The notes under the pieces: generated by a model | What the model saw: the letters and a program-made list of their open reading frames with translations, nothing else | Databases searched by the model: none | Told to the model about the DNA's origin: nothing | Assembly: GCA_018647945.1 (NCBI GenBank) | Contig: JABGSE010000018.1 | Coordinates: 1-50,638, forward strand | Direction of reading: 5' to 3' | DNA: 50,638 nucleotides | DNA from: Flavobacteriales bacterium | GTDB lineage: Bacteria; Bacteroidota; Bacteroidia; Flavobacteriales; BACL11 | Translations under genes and position numbers: made by a program | Shown here: piece after piece, positions 1 through 8,857 of the stretch | Position numbering within the stretch: the first letter of the stretch is position 1 | How the letters are laid out: every line of letters starts with the position of its first letter

Positions 1-1
1 C

Positions 2-181
2 GATAATATAGCTTATATTGGAGATGATGTAAATTGTTTTGATTTACTCTCAAATGTTGGGATTGCTGCTTGTCCAAACAATGCAATGAAAAAAATTAAG
101 TCTATTCCTAATATTATTCAATTACAGAAAAATGGTGGAGATGGTGTAGTTAGAGAATTTATTGAGTTAATTCTTTCTTAA
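2..181 (+). CDS. KdsC-like HAD phosphatase, C-terminal 59 residues only
   Basis: Only the end of this gene is in the window; the reading frame is open from base 2 to a TAA at 179-181. It reads DNIAYIGDDVNCFDLL, matching the GDDxND motif IV of the KdsC branch of HAD phosphatases, then AACPNNAM and the family ending NGGDGVVREFIE. KdsC dephosphorylates Kdo-8-phosphate. Close relatives dephosphorylate N-acylneuraminate-9-phosphate or form the C-terminal domain of long CMP-sialate synthetases. Because neuA, neuB and neuC follow, a nonulosonate-9-phosphate phosphatase, or a detached partner of the short NeuA, is my inference. The usual second acidic residue of the motif (D in GDDxND) is C here, which could affect metal binding. 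The next gene starts 9 bases downstream. Confidence 0.8.
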   Translation, partial: DNIAYIGDDVNCFDLLSNVGIAACPNNAMKKIKSIPNIIQLQKNGGDGVVREFIELILS

Positions 182-190
182 CTACCATTG

Positions 191-1249
191 ATGAAAAAGA
201 TAACAATTTTTCTTGCAGGATATGTAAATATGACCAATGCACAGAATCTTAATTGTAGATCTCTTCTTAGTCATTTAGATAAAGATAAATTTGAGGTGAT
301 TAGTATGTCTGTTTATTCTGGTAAATTAACTATTCCACAAGCAAGAGGTGTTAAAATAATTAATTGTTTCTATCCTCTAAAATTATCTTCTTATATCGCT
401 TATTTTAAGGGAATACTTATTTCAGATGTTGTTTATCTTCCTAAATCTTCATTTCCTTTTTTTGTGTTTCCACTTCTGAACTTGCTTGGGAAAAAGAGTT
501 TTGTAACTGTTGAGGGAGTATTTGATAAAACAAACCTGGAAAAAATATTATTGCAATTTTCTAATTCTGAAAATATTAAAAATTATTTTTCTTCATTTAC
601 AGAAACTTTTTCTATTACTTCTTTTATGAAAAAAAAGAATTATGAAAATTTAAAAATACAATCAAATGAGAAAACTTTGTATTTAGGAGTTAATTCTTCT
701 GATTTTTCATCTATACCAAAAACCTTACTTACTGATGTTGTTATTATCGCTAATAATTTTTATTACAAGGGATATAAAGATTTTTTTCATTTGTCCATTA
801 GGTTTCCTGAACTTAATTTCCATATTGTAGGTTCTGGCAATGGTCTTATTTCTATTGAAAATGAAATATTTAAACGGAATTTAACTAATGTTACTTTTCA
901 TAAACATTTAAATCATTTTGAATTGAATCAGTTATTGCAAAAAATTCAGTTACATGTTTTTCCTTCAAGATCTGAGGGTTTTCCAAAAGTTTTATTAGAA
1001 ACAGCTTGTGCCGGAGTCCCGTCATTAGTGTATTCTGATTATGGATCTTCTGAATGGATGACACATAAAAAAGATGGTTTTGTAGTTGAAAAAATTGATG
1101 AAATGGAGGAGGTAATTAGAGAATTAATACAAAACCCTACTCTGTTAAAAAATGTTTCTTCTAATGCAGTCCTTCTGGCTAAGTCATTCGATTGGAAAGT
1201 GAAAATAAAAGATTGGGAAAAAGTAATAATTAACTTGTCAAATTTGTAA
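191..1249 (+). CDS. GT4-family glycosyltransferase
   Basis: A 352-residue GT-B fold glycosyltransferase that should move a sugar from a nucleotide donor onto the growing lipid-linked repeat unit at the cytoplasmic face of the inner membrane. The C-terminal half has the GT4 signature PSRSEGFPKVLLETACAG, with the E-x7-E pair at about residues 262 and 270, followed by GVPSLVYSDYGSSEWM. The N-terminal half is divergent. I start at the ATG at 191; a TTG directly before it at 188 is also open but unnecessary. It lies 9 bases after the HAD phosphatase gene and 10 before neuA, so it is probably in the same operon. Placement inside a nonulosonate cluster does not reveal its sugar. Confidence 0.85.
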   Translation: MKKITIFLAGYVNMTNAQNLNCRSLLSHLDKDKFEVISMSVYSGKLTIPQARGVKIINCFYPLKLSSYIAYFKGILISDVVYLPKSSFPFFVFPLLNLLGKKSFVTVEGVFDKTNLEKILLQFSNSENIKNYFSSFTETFSITSFMKKKNYENLKIQSNEKTLYLGVNSSDFSSIPKTLLTDVVIIANNFYYKGYKDFFHLSIRFPELNFHIVGSGNGLISIENEIFKRNLTNVTFHKHLNHFELNQLLQKIQLHVFPSRSEGFPKVLLETACAGVPSLVYSDYGSSEWMTHKKDGFVVEKIDEMEEVIRELIQNPTLLKNVSSNAVLLAKSFDWKVKIKDWEKVIINLSNL

Positions 1250-1259
1250 ATTTGTAGAA

Positions 1260-1931
1260 GTGAAAAATAATACTAAAATATTAATAATTATCCCTGCTAG
1301 AGGTGGTTCAAAACGACTTCCAGGGAAGAATATAAAACAATTAAATGGAAAACCTTTAATTGCCTATAGTATTGAATATGCTCAAAAAAACATACCTAAT
1401 TCAGATATTATTGTTTCAACAGATAATGAGAAAATAGCAGAGATTTCAAAGAAGTGTGGTGCAATTGTACAGAAAAGACCTTCTTTTTTATCTGAGGATA
1501 ATACTCCTACAATTGATGTCCTTCAGTATGTAATTGACCATGCATTTAGTCAATATGATTTTGTAGTTTTATTACAGCCAACTAATCCTCTAAGGCCAAA
1601 TGATTTATTTCAAAAAGCGTGGAGTGTTTTTTCAGCTACAAATATTCAATCCTTATTTACAGTTAGTTTAAATCATCATAAATTAGGGAGGATAAATAAT
1701 GGATCATTTATTCCTACTACATATAATTTCGGTCAAAGAAGTCAGGATCTTACTCCATTGTATTATGAAAATGGCTTGATGTATATATCATCTGTCTCAT
1801 TAATTAAAAAAGGAATATTAATGGATGAAAATTCATTTCCCATGATTGTTAATCCTACTTATTCATCAGTAGATATTGATACTGAATTAGACTGGAAGTG
1901 GGTAGAATTTTTAATACAACAAAAAATATGA
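1260..1931 (+). CDS. neuA: CMP-N-acylneuraminate cytidylyltransferase
   Basis: This enzyme joins CTP to a nonulosonic acid (sialic acid or a relative) to give the CMP-sugar donor. The 223-residue product opens with the nucleotide-binding motif [13 protein letters not shown] (residues 12-24) followed by [10 protein letters not shown], then STDNE (53-57), LLQPTNPLR (104-112) and a late DIDTELDW. The length is that of a single-domain enzyme, without the C-terminal phosphatase domain of long NeuA forms; the HAD gene at the window edge may supply that activity. The start is a GTG at 1260, since no ATG precedes the conserved motif. Its TGA overlaps the neuB ATG by four bases (ATGA), a sign of translational coupling. 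The choice among Neu5Ac, KDN and legionaminate as substrate is open. Confidence 0.92.
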   Translation: MKNNTKILIIIPARGGSKRLPGKNIKQLNGKPLIAYSIEYAQKNIPNSDIIVSTDNEKIAEISKKCGAIVQKRPSFLSEDNTPTIDVLQYVIDHAFSQYDFVVLLQPTNPLRPNDLFQKAWSVFSATNIQSLFTVSLNHHKLGRINNGSFIPTTYNFGQRSQDLTPLYYENGLMYISSVSLIKKGILMDENSFPMIVNPTYSSVDIDTELDWKWVEFLIQQKI

Positions 1932-2968
1932 ATTCATTTATAGATATATCCGGAAGGAAAATAGGTAAGGATTACAAACCTCTTGTAATTGCTGAAATTG
2001 GCATCAATCATGAAGGAAGTTTATATTTAGCAAAACAGATGGTAGATGCCGCTAAAAGAGCTGGGGTAGAAATGGTGAAGCATCAAACTCATATAGTTGA
2101 AGATGAAATGAATAAGGAAGCTAAAAAAGTTATTCCAGGAAATTCAAATGTTTCTATTTATGAGATTATGAAGAGATGTTCTCTTTCTGAAAAAGAAGAA
2201 TTAGAACTTAAAGAATATGTAGAGTTAAATGGAATGATTTTTATAAGTACTCCATTTTCTAGATCAGCAGCAAATAGGCTAGAATCTTGGGATGTTCCAG
2301 CTTACAAAATTGGTTCGGGGGAATGTAATAATTATCCTCTTTTAGAGCATATCGCTTCTTTTGGTAAACCAATAATACTGAGCACGGGAATGAATACAAT
2401 TGAAAGTATTAATAAGGCAGTATCTATTTTTAAAAAGAACAATATTCCATTTGCTTTATTACACACTACTAATTTATACCCAACACCAAATAATTTAGTT
2501 CGTTTAGGCGCAATGAAAGAGATGTCAGATAGTTTTCCGAATATCGTTTATGGTTTGTCAGACCATACAATAAGTAATCATGCCTGTTTTGGAGCAGTTG
2601 CTTTAGGGGCTTCTATTTTAGAACGACATTTTACAGATAAAATGGATAGAATAGGTCCTGATATTATTTGTTCAATGGATGAAAAATCTTGTAATGAATT
2701 AATAACTGGAAGTGAAATTATTTGGACTCAAAGTGGTGGTAAGAAAGGTCCTGCTGTAGAGGAACAAGTGACTATTGATTTTGCTTTTGCTACAGTTTGT
2801 TCTATTCATGAAATCAAAAAAGGAGAGATTTTGACTATGGATAATATTTGGGTGAAGCGTCCTGGAACAGGAGAAATTTTAGCAGATAAATTCAATTCTT
2901 TATTAGGAAAAAAGTCTACTAGAAACATTGATAATGACGAACAATTAACTTGGGATGATTTTGAATAA
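1928..2968 (+). CDS. neuB: N-acetylneuraminate synthase family protein
   Basis: NeuB condenses phosphoenolpyruvate with ManNAc (or a related hexosamine) to form a nonulosonic acid. The 346-residue protein has the TIM-barrel signature [17 protein letters not shown] (from residue 22), a STPFS strand, the GSGE segment, [11 protein letters not shown] and [14 protein letters not shown]. It ends in a SAF (antifreeze-like) domain from about residue 285 ([20 protein letters not shown]). I chose the ATG at 1928, which overlaps the neuA stop and leaves a normal N-terminus; an earlier GTG at 1898 would add ten unrelated residues. The RHFTDxMxRxGPD segment reminds me more of sialate synthases than of legionaminate or pseudaminate synthases, but this is from memory and only suggestive. 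Confidence 0.93.
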   Translation: MNSFIDISGRKIGKDYKPLVIAEIGINHEGSLYLAKQMVDAAKRAGVEMVKHQTHIVEDEMNKEAKKVIPGNSNVSIYEIMKRCSLSEKEELELKEYVELNGMIFISTPFSRSAANRLESWDVPAYKIGSGECNNYPLLEHIASFGKPIILSTGMNTIESINKAVSIFKKNNIPFALLHTTNLYPTPNNLVRLGAMKEMSDSFPNIVYGLSDHTISNHACFGAVALGASILERHFTDKMDRIGPDIICSMDEKSCNELITGSEIIWTQSGGKKGPAVEEQVTIDFAFATVCSIHEIKKGEILTMDNIWVKRPGTGEILADKFNSLLGKKSTRNIDNDEQLTWDDFE

Positions 2969-4088
2969 AAAAAAATTACTTTTTGTAACAGGCACCAGAG
3001 CAGATTTTGGAAAAATAAAATCGCTAATTGAAATTACAAGACATCATTCTAATTTTGAGGTTCATATTTTTGTTACGGGTATGCATGTGCATGAAAAATA
3101 TGGAAATACCATAGTTGAAATTGAGAAAAGTAATTTTTCTAATATACGTCAATTTAGAAATTTTAATGGAGAAGAAAGTATGGATGAAATTTTAGCAAAT
3201 ACTATTCATGGACTTTCTAGTTTTACAAAAGAGATAAAACCTGATTTGATTATCATTCATGGAGATAGGGTAGAAGCTTTAGCGTCTGCTATTGTTGGTT
3301 CTTTAAATAATATATTTATTGCTCATATTGAAGGTGGTGAAGTGTCAGGAACTATAGATGAATTAATTCGCCATTCTGTTTCAAAATTAAGTCATTTTCA
3401 TTTGGTAGCAAATGATAAGGCTCAATCTAGATTATTGCAAATGGGAGAAAGGGAAGAATCAGTATTTGTAATTGGTTCTCCAGATGTTGATATTATGTTT
3501 TCTGATAAATTGAAGAGTATAGATTTTGTGAAAAAACATTATGAAATCTCTTTTGAAAAATTCTCTATTTTGATGTTTCACCCTGTAACTACTGAAGTAG
3601 AAGAAATAAAGAAATATGCATCAGATCTTGTAGATGAGGTGTTGAGTTCAGATTTAAATTACATAGTCATTCTTCCTAATAATGATTTAGGTTCTAGTTC
3701 TATTTTTAATGAATTTATAAGGCTAGAAAATAAAGATAATTTTAAGATTTATCCATCAATTAGATTTGAATATTTTTTAGTATTATTAAAATACTCTCAA
3801 TTTATTATTGGTAATTCAAGTACAGGAATTAGGGAGGCTCCATATTACGGTGTTCCAACAGTAAATATTGGTACACGACAACAAAGTAGATCTCTTCATT
3901 CAGAAATTATTAATTGTAATTATAGTAGAGAAGAAATAAATTTAGCTATTAAAGAGGCAATTGAATTTGGTAGTTTTACCGTAGAGAACAATTTTGGTTC
4001 TGGAAGAAGTGATCAACAATTCTTAGAAATTATTTGTAATAATGATTTTTGGGAATCTTCAAAACAAAAATTATTTAAAGATAGATAA
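2955..4088 (+). CDS. neuC: Hydrolysing UDP-N-acetylglucosamine 2-epimerase
   Basis: NeuC converts UDP-GlcNAc to free ManNAc and UDP, feeding NeuB. The 377-residue protein shows the family start [12 protein letters not shown] (residues 10-21), [13 protein letters not shown] near residue 100, the active-site segment [18 protein letters not shown] and, towards the C-terminus, [16 protein letters not shown] with NIGTRQQSR. All are typical of the NeuC/LegG group of GT-B-fold epimerases. It overlaps the neuB end by 14 bases. The trio A-B-C gives a full route from UDP-GlcNAc to a CMP-nonulosonate. LegG, which acts on UDP- or GDP-diNAc-bacillosamine, looks very similar, and the window edge could hide the extra legionaminate genes, so the exact sugar is not proven. 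Confidence 0.9.
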   Translation: MILNKKKLLFVTGTRADFGKIKSLIEITRHHSNFEVHIFVTGMHVHEKYGNTIVEIEKSNFSNIRQFRNFNGEESMDEILANTIHGLSSFTKEIKPDLIIIHGDRVEALASAIVGSLNNIFIAHIEGGEVSGTIDELIRHSVSKLSHFHLVANDKAQSRLLQMGEREESVFVIGSPDVDIMFSDKLKSIDFVKKHYEISFEKFSILMFHPVTTEVEEIKKYASDLVDEVLSSDLNYIVILPNNDLGSSSIFNEFIRLENKDNFKIYPSIRFEYFLVLLKYSQFIIGNSSTGIREAPYYGVPTVNIGTRQQSRSLHSEIINCNYSREEINLAIKEAIEFGSFTVENNFGSGRSDQQFLEIICNNDFWESSKQKLFKDR

Positions 4089-4144
4089 GTATTTAATATT
4101 CTAATTTTAGAGAAAGGAGTGAATCTTAAAATATGTTAAATTAA

Positions 4145-5641
4145 ATGAAAGAAATCGAGATCAGAATTTTTAAAGAAATGTATCTTTTTATAAAAGATGA
4201 GGTTTTTCCTGTAGATTCTGTTCCTTCTTTTAAAGAGATTATAAATATTGCTCAATCTCGTGAAGAAAATATAGTTTTACTTTCTTTAAAATCTGAAGGT
4301 AAAATTGTTGCTTTATCTTTGTTTTCTCAATCTGTTCGTCAGTTATCGACTTTAAAATACAATTCCTTATTTTTATACGGATTTGATTTTTTTGATTACA
4401 ATCCTATTTTTATTCAGAGTGGTTTTGAAAAACAATATATTGAGTTTGTAAAAAAATATGCTTCTAAAAACAATATAGAACTTATAATATTTGACAATAT
4501 TTCAGATTCTTTTACATCACTAAATGCAGTGAGAGAATCTCAAGAAATTAGCTTTTTCGATAAAAATATTACAGAAAATAGTTTTGATTTTATTACAAAG
4601 AAAAAGAGCTTAAAACGACATAAAAAAAAGGTGTTAAATAATAATTATTCTGTTTGCCACTTCAGAGGAAATCAGATAACGGATGATTTAATTTCTCAGT
4701 TTTCAAAATTACATAAAGAACGGTGGAATTTTGATGATATTGAAAGTGTATTCGAATCTGAAAAAAGAAAAATAAATTATCTGGAATCAACATATAATAA
4801 GTTATTGACTGTGATAAAGGTTAATGATGAAATATTAGCAATGCATTTTGGCATGATTTATAATGACTCTTTAATATGGCATTCTCCAGTTTTAAATATA
4901 AAGTTCTACGAATTCTCTCCAATTGAGATTTTATTGTTAGAAACATCAATATTTTGTGATGAAAATAATATCCGATTTCTAGATTTTGGTTTGGGAGATG
5001 AAACATATAAGGACAGATTTTCAAATCAGAATAAAACTATTTACACTTATTATTTTCCTGTTGGATTTAATCAAAAAATAAAAGTTATTTTTTCTATTTT
5101 CTTAAGGGATATTGGTGTGAATAATTTTTTAAATTTTCTGAAAAAAATCTATCGAAAACTAAGTGTTTTTGCAAATTCTGTAAATGTTTATAAGGGAGAA
5201 TACAAAGAAATAGATAAAATAAACCCCACAGAATCTAAAGTGAAATTTCATGTCATTTCTGATTATTCAGAATTAGTAAATTATTTCAGAACAATGCAAA
5301 AACCAGTGAAAAGGCATCATTATAAAAGATTGATGAGTGATGATATTTTCTATTGTTTATCTTCTGAAAATGATATTGTTTGTTCGGGATGGTCATCTGC
5401 CAGAGATTTACATGTTTCAGAGATAGAGAAGACACTAAATATTGATGGTAATTATGTGTTGTACGATTTTTTTACCCCACCCGAATTCAGAAACAATGGT
5501 TATTATAAAATGATTTTACAAAATATTTTGTTTCATCTTCAATCTGATGCTTATATTTATACCTTAAAATCAAATAAAGCATCTAATAGAGCGATACAAC
5601 ATATTGGATTTGAAAAAACTAATATTTATAATTTCGAATGA
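4145..5641 (+). CDS. Two-domain GNAT/CelD-like acyltransferase
   Basis: A 498-residue protein with two recognisable acyltransferase-like regions. Residues about 150-300 resemble the CelD/BcsL-type GNAT fold (often in polysaccharide operons): basic TKKKSLKRHKKKV, then LHKERWNF and the typical ending FLDFGLGDETYKDRFSN near residue 280. Residues about 365-498 look like a second GNAT domain: FFTPPEFRNNGYYKMIL (from about 441) matches the acetyl-CoA loop region, and SNKASNRAIQHIGFEKT is a common GNAT C-terminal pattern. A likely role is acylating a sugar amine or hydroxyl before export. A 56-base gap precedes it, the longest in the operon, holding GAAAGGAG but no clear promoter. It overlaps the next gene by ATGA. 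The fusion is unfamiliar to me; substrate unknown. Confidence 0.7.
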   Translation: MKEIEIRIFKEMYLFIKDEVFPVDSVPSFKEIINIAQSREENIVLLSLKSEGKIVALSLFSQSVRQLSTLKYNSLFLYGFDFFDYNPIFIQSGFEKQYIEFVKKYASKNNIELIIFDNISDSFTSLNAVRESQEISFFDKNITENSFDFITKKKSLKRHKKKVLNNNYSVCHFRGNQITDDLISQFSKLHKERWNFDDIESVFESEKRKINYLESTYNKLLTVIKVNDEILAMHFGMIYNDSLIWHSPVLNIKFYEFSPIEILLLETSIFCDENNIRFLDFGLGDETYKDRFSNQNKTIYTYYFPVGFNQKIKVIFSIFLRDIGVNNFLNFLKKIYRKLSVFANSVNVYKGEYKEIDKINPTESKVKFHVISDYSELVNYFRTMQKPVKRHHYKRLMSDDIFYCLSSENDIVCSGWSSARDLHVSEIEKTLNIDGNYVLYDFFTPPEFRNNGYYKMILQNILFHLQSDAYIYTLKSNKASNRAIQHIGFEKTNIYNFE

Positions 5642-6618
5642 AGAAAAAATTAATAAATTTACTTTTTATTTTCTCTTATTATTCTGGAATTAATAAGTTG
5701 TTTTATTATTTTTCAAATTCTAGGCAAAGAGTATTAACCTTCCATAATGTGATTCCTGATAATTATTTTGATAATAGTATTCATTTAGGGGTTTCCTGCA
5801 CAGAAAGTGTTTTTGAATCTCAGATTAATGAAATATTAAAACAGTATAAAATTACAACCAAAATTGGAATTCCAAATTCTTGTGTTATTACTTTTGATGA
5901 TGGATATTCTAATAATTTTGAGAATGCAAATAAAACTCTAAAAGAGAAAAATTTATCTGCAGTTTTTTTCATTGCTTCAGATTTAATTGAAAATCAAGAT
6001 ATTTTATGGGTTGATAAAATGTTGTTTTGGTTTGCGTATGTTCCTATAGGGAGTTATAATATTTGTGGCTTATCTTTTTGTGTTTCTAAAAAAAATAGAG
6101 AGAATTTATATATCGAATCGTATCTTTATATTTTAGAAAACTATAAAGAAAAAGATACATTTATTCAGGAGATGAATGGCTTGTATGCTTTCTCATCATT
6201 AAATATTAGTTCGGATTTGTATTCCTCTCGATTTAAGGCCTTAAGTAAATTTGAAATAGAAGAGATGAAGAGAAATGGACATCTTATTGCATGTCATTCT
6301 ACCTCTCATGATATTTTATCCAGATTAGATGATATTGAACTTTCTACTGAGATTTTAAAATGTGAAAAGTTGATTTCATCATTATACAATTGTAATTATT
6401 TTAGTTATCCTTTTGGAAGTGATAAAGAAGTAAATGATAAGGTTGTTAATGCATTTAAAAACTCATTATTCCAGAAATGTTTCACCAATAAATGGAGTTG
6501 GAAGATCGAAAACAATCCTTATTCAATACAGCGACTTTCATTGCCAAATACTCAGAATAAATATTTAATAAACGCTCATCTTTCAGGTTTTTATTATTTT
6601 ATAAAACATATATTTTAA
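5638..6618 (+). CDS. NodB-type polysaccharide deacetylase
   Basis: The 326-residue protein has the NodB homology domain of carbohydrate esterase family 4, which removes N- or O-acetyl groups from sugars. Motif 1 is VITFDDGYSNNF (about residues 83-94), giving the catalytic and metal-binding aspartates. Motif 2 is HSTSH near 220-224, the two metal histidines, and SYPFG follows as motif 3. The start of the protein (LTFHNVIPDNYF) also matches family members. The hydrophobic first 20 residues could be an uncleaved membrane anchor, so the side of the membrane is uncertain. It is coupled by ATGA to the acyltransferase before it and overlaps the next gene by one base. Confidence 0.88.
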   Translation: MKKKLINLLFIFSYYSGINKLFYYFSNSRQRVLTFHNVIPDNYFDNSIHLGVSCTESVFESQINEILKQYKITTKIGIPNSCVITFDDGYSNNFENANKTLKEKNLSAVFFIASDLIENQDILWVDKMLFWFAYVPIGSYNICGLSFCVSKKNRENLYIESYLYILENYKEKDTFIQEMNGLYAFSSLNISSDLYSSRFKALSKFEIEEMKRNGHLIACHSTSHDILSRLDDIELSTEILKCEKLISSLYNCNYFSYPFGSDKEVNDKVVNAFKNSLFQKCFTNKWSWKIENNPYSIQRLSLPNTQNKYLINAHLSGFYYFIKHIF

Positions 6619-7727
6619 TGATGAATTTTTTACAGTCATTGATTTATTTTATGATTCTTCCTTTTAGGAAAGTTTCGGTTGATGTTGTATTTTATGCTCC
6701 AACACATTTTAATAGAGGAGAAAATAATGAAAATCTATTATTTGAGCCATTGTTGAGGGCGTGTAGAAATAATAATATTAGTTTTATTGTTTTTGAAGAA
6801 CCTTCTTCATCTTCTACTATTTTAAGAAATAATAAATCTATTCCTTTTGATTTTATGTATTACCTTATTATCTTTTTCAGAAAATTATTTAGAAAGGAGA
6901 AGGATATTATTGTTATTGAAAATAAAATTGGGAGATTCTTGTCTAAAACTTTTTTCTGCAATTTTAAATATAAAAATTATATAGTTCTATCCAAAAGTAT
7001 GATTTCAGTCTTTTCATCAATCAATAAAGGTTCTAAATTATTTGATTTGCAACATGGTATAATTCATACAAATAAATCAGATTATTTTTCCAATAATATA
7101 ATTTCTCACCACCTTACAGCAAATAAAGTATCATTATTATTAAGCGGTATAGGGTTTAAAAATATACTTCTTAAAAATAGCGATTGTGACTTTATCAAGA
7201 ATTATGCAAATGTAATAGGAGTGAATAAAAAGAAATTTTTGTTTCATCATTCTTCAAATAAAAATATTTTAGTTACCCTTCAGTTTACTGAGGACCATAC
7301 TCAGATTCAAAATAATAGTTTATTAGAAGGGTTATTAGCTTTTATAGATAAACATAAGGATTTTACTTTTTATTTAAGAAATCATCCTAGATTTAACAAT
7401 GAGGTGGATTTGTCAGTATTGTTTGAAAAAGAAAATACACAGATATCTCAATCACTTCTATCAGATTGTTTTAATCAGTGTTCTATTCATCTTACAGCTT
7501 ATTCTACAACTACTTTTGAATGTGCTAATTTTGGTATTCCAACAATATTTTTAAACCCTTTAAAAGGAGATTTTAATATGTTTGAAACTAATTTTTATTA
7601 TCCTTTGAAAAATGATTTAAACTACATAGAACAACATTATTTGGAATGCTCAGATTTAGTTAGAAAGTGGGAGTCAGAATATTATTCTACCTTTGATGAA
7701 CAAAAATTTATTTCGTTACTAAAATGA
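6618..7727 (+). CDS. GT-B glycosyltransferase-like protein, candidate sialyltransferase
   Basis: A 369-residue protein of a divergent GT-B type. Visible landmarks are DLQHGIIHTNKSDYF (near residue 144), FYLRNHPRF and LTAYSTTTFECANFGIPTIFL (near 291). An HP pair followed by an S/T-S/T cluster is a feature of bacterial sialyltransferases of GT-B type and also of CDP-glycerol glycerophosphotransferase-like enzymes; I do not see a clear D/E-D/E-G motif. Since the operon makes a CMP-nonulosonate and needs an enzyme to use it, this gene is my best candidate for that step, as inference only. It begins at an ATG that overlaps the previous stop by one base (TAATG) and ends with an ATGA overlap to the next gene. 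Confidence 0.6.
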   Translation: MMNFLQSLIYFMILPFRKVSVDVVFYAPTHFNRGENNENLLFEPLLRACRNNNISFIVFEEPSSSSTILRNNKSIPFDFMYYLIIFFRKLFRKEKDIIVIENKIGRFLSKTFFCNFKYKNYIVLSKSMISVFSSINKGSKLFDLQHGIIHTNKSDYFSNNIISHHLTANKVSLLLSGIGFKNILLKNSDCDFIKNYANVIGVNKKKFLFHHSSNKNILVTLQFTEDHTQIQNNSLLEGLLAFIDKHKDFTFYLRNHPRFNNEVDLSVLFEKENTQISQSLLSDCFNQCSIHLTAYSTTTFECANFGIPTIFLNPLKGDFNMFETNFYYPLKNDLNYIEQHYLECSDLVRKWESEYYSTFDEQKFISLLK

Positions 7728-8857
7728 GAAAGAAGAAAATATTTTTAGTTATTACACCATTTTTTCCTTCAAATAATTCTTTTGTTGGGAGTTATGTTTT
7801 TGATCAAGTTAATGAGATCAGGAATCAGACTAATTTTAATATTGAAGTAATAAAAGTTGTTTCTGCATTTTCTTCAGAAAAGGATTATGAATTTAAAGGT
7901 TTTAGAGTACATATATTTAAACTTTTTGATATTCCATTCTTTATTTTCCCAGGGATATTTAATAGATTAAATAAAGTTAGATTTAAGAATTTTTTAAATG
8001 AAAAAGATATTGAAAAAATCCAATATTCTCATGCTCATGTTTCTTATCCTGCAGCTTATTTGGTTGAGGATTTAAATTGTAAAAAGATGGTGCAACACCA
8101 TGGCTTAGATGTTCTTCAACTTTTAAATGGAAGAAATAAATTGATAAAGAAAATTCAATGCAATTATCTGATAAGAAACACTATTAAACAACTCAATAAA
8201 GCGGATTTAAATATTGGAGTTTCAAAGCTGGTTCTACAGAAATTATCGGAGTTTCGTACTTACAATCCTAAAGAGGAATATGTTTTGTATAATGGTGTAG
8301 ATATATCTAAATTTTATCCAAAAAAAATAGATGAAAATAATATTTTCACGATTGGTTGTGTAGCTAACTTTTGGGAGATAAAAGATCAAATAACATTAAT
8401 AAAATCTGTACAATTACTGAAAGAACAAGGAAAAGAAATTCTGTTAAGATTAATAGGGACAGGACCAACTTTACAGATGTGTAAAAATTTTGTTTCGGAA
8501 AATAATTTATCAAAAAATATAGTATTTGAAAAGGAAATAAAACATGAAGAATTAAATCTGTTTTTTAATGAAATTGATGTTTTTATTTTACCTTCCTATT
8601 ATGAGGCACTAGGATGTGTGTATATGGAAAGTTGGGCTACAAATACCCCATTTATTGCAGTAAAAGGTCAAGGGATAACAGAATTGATTCCTTCTGAATT
8701 AAAAGAGAAATTAGTTATAGGGAAATCTGATGTAAATCAGTTAATTGAAAAAATAGATTTTTTAATGAAGAATCCTATGATTTTGAATTTTAATCAGAAG
8801 TATAATATAGACAACACTATTTCAGAATTCTTAAAAAATAAAATATTCCATGATTAA
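7724..8857 (+). CDS. GT4-family glycosyltransferase
   Basis: A 377-residue retaining-type glycosyltransferase with the two-domain GT-B layout. The N-terminus FLVITPFFPSNNSFVGSYVF is a typical GT4 opening, HAHVSYPAAY and QHHGLDV lie mid N-domain, LYNGVDISKFYP links the domains and PSYYEALGCVYMESWA carries the E-x7-E pair at residues 294 and 302. It should add one residue of the repeat unit in the cytoplasm. It overlaps the upstream gene by ATGA and the sulfotransferase gene by eight bases. Donor and acceptor cannot be read from the sequence. Confidence 0.88.
   Translation: MRKKKIFLVITPFFPSNNSFVGSYVFDQVNEIRNQTNFNIEVIKVVSAFSSEKDYEFKGFRVHIFKLFDIPFFIFPGIFNRLNKVRFKNFLNEKDIEKIQYSHAHVSYPAAYLVEDLNCKKMVQHHGLDVLQLLNGRNKLIKKIQCNYLIRNTIKQLNKADLNIGVSKLVLQKLSEFRTYNPKEEYVLYNGVDISKFYPKKIDENNIFTIGCVANFWEIKDQITLIKSVQLLKEQGKEILLRLIGTGPTLQMCKNFVSENNLSKNIVFEKEIKHEELNLFFNEIDVFILPSYYEALGCVYMESWATNTPFIAVKGQGITELIPSELKEKLVIGKSDVNQLIEKIDFLMKNPMILNFNQKYNIDNTISEFLKNKIFHD

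Noticed and set aside
1898-1927. Earlier GTG start for neuB
   Set aside because: It would add ten residues read within the neuA coding end, while the ATG at 1928 gives the standard ATGA coupling and family N-terminus.
1-4088. Firm assignment of the sugar as legionaminic or pseudaminic acid
   Set aside because: The dehydratase, aminotransferase and acetyltransferase typical of those routes are not in view; they could lie before base 1, so only a sialic-type nonulosonate is claimed.
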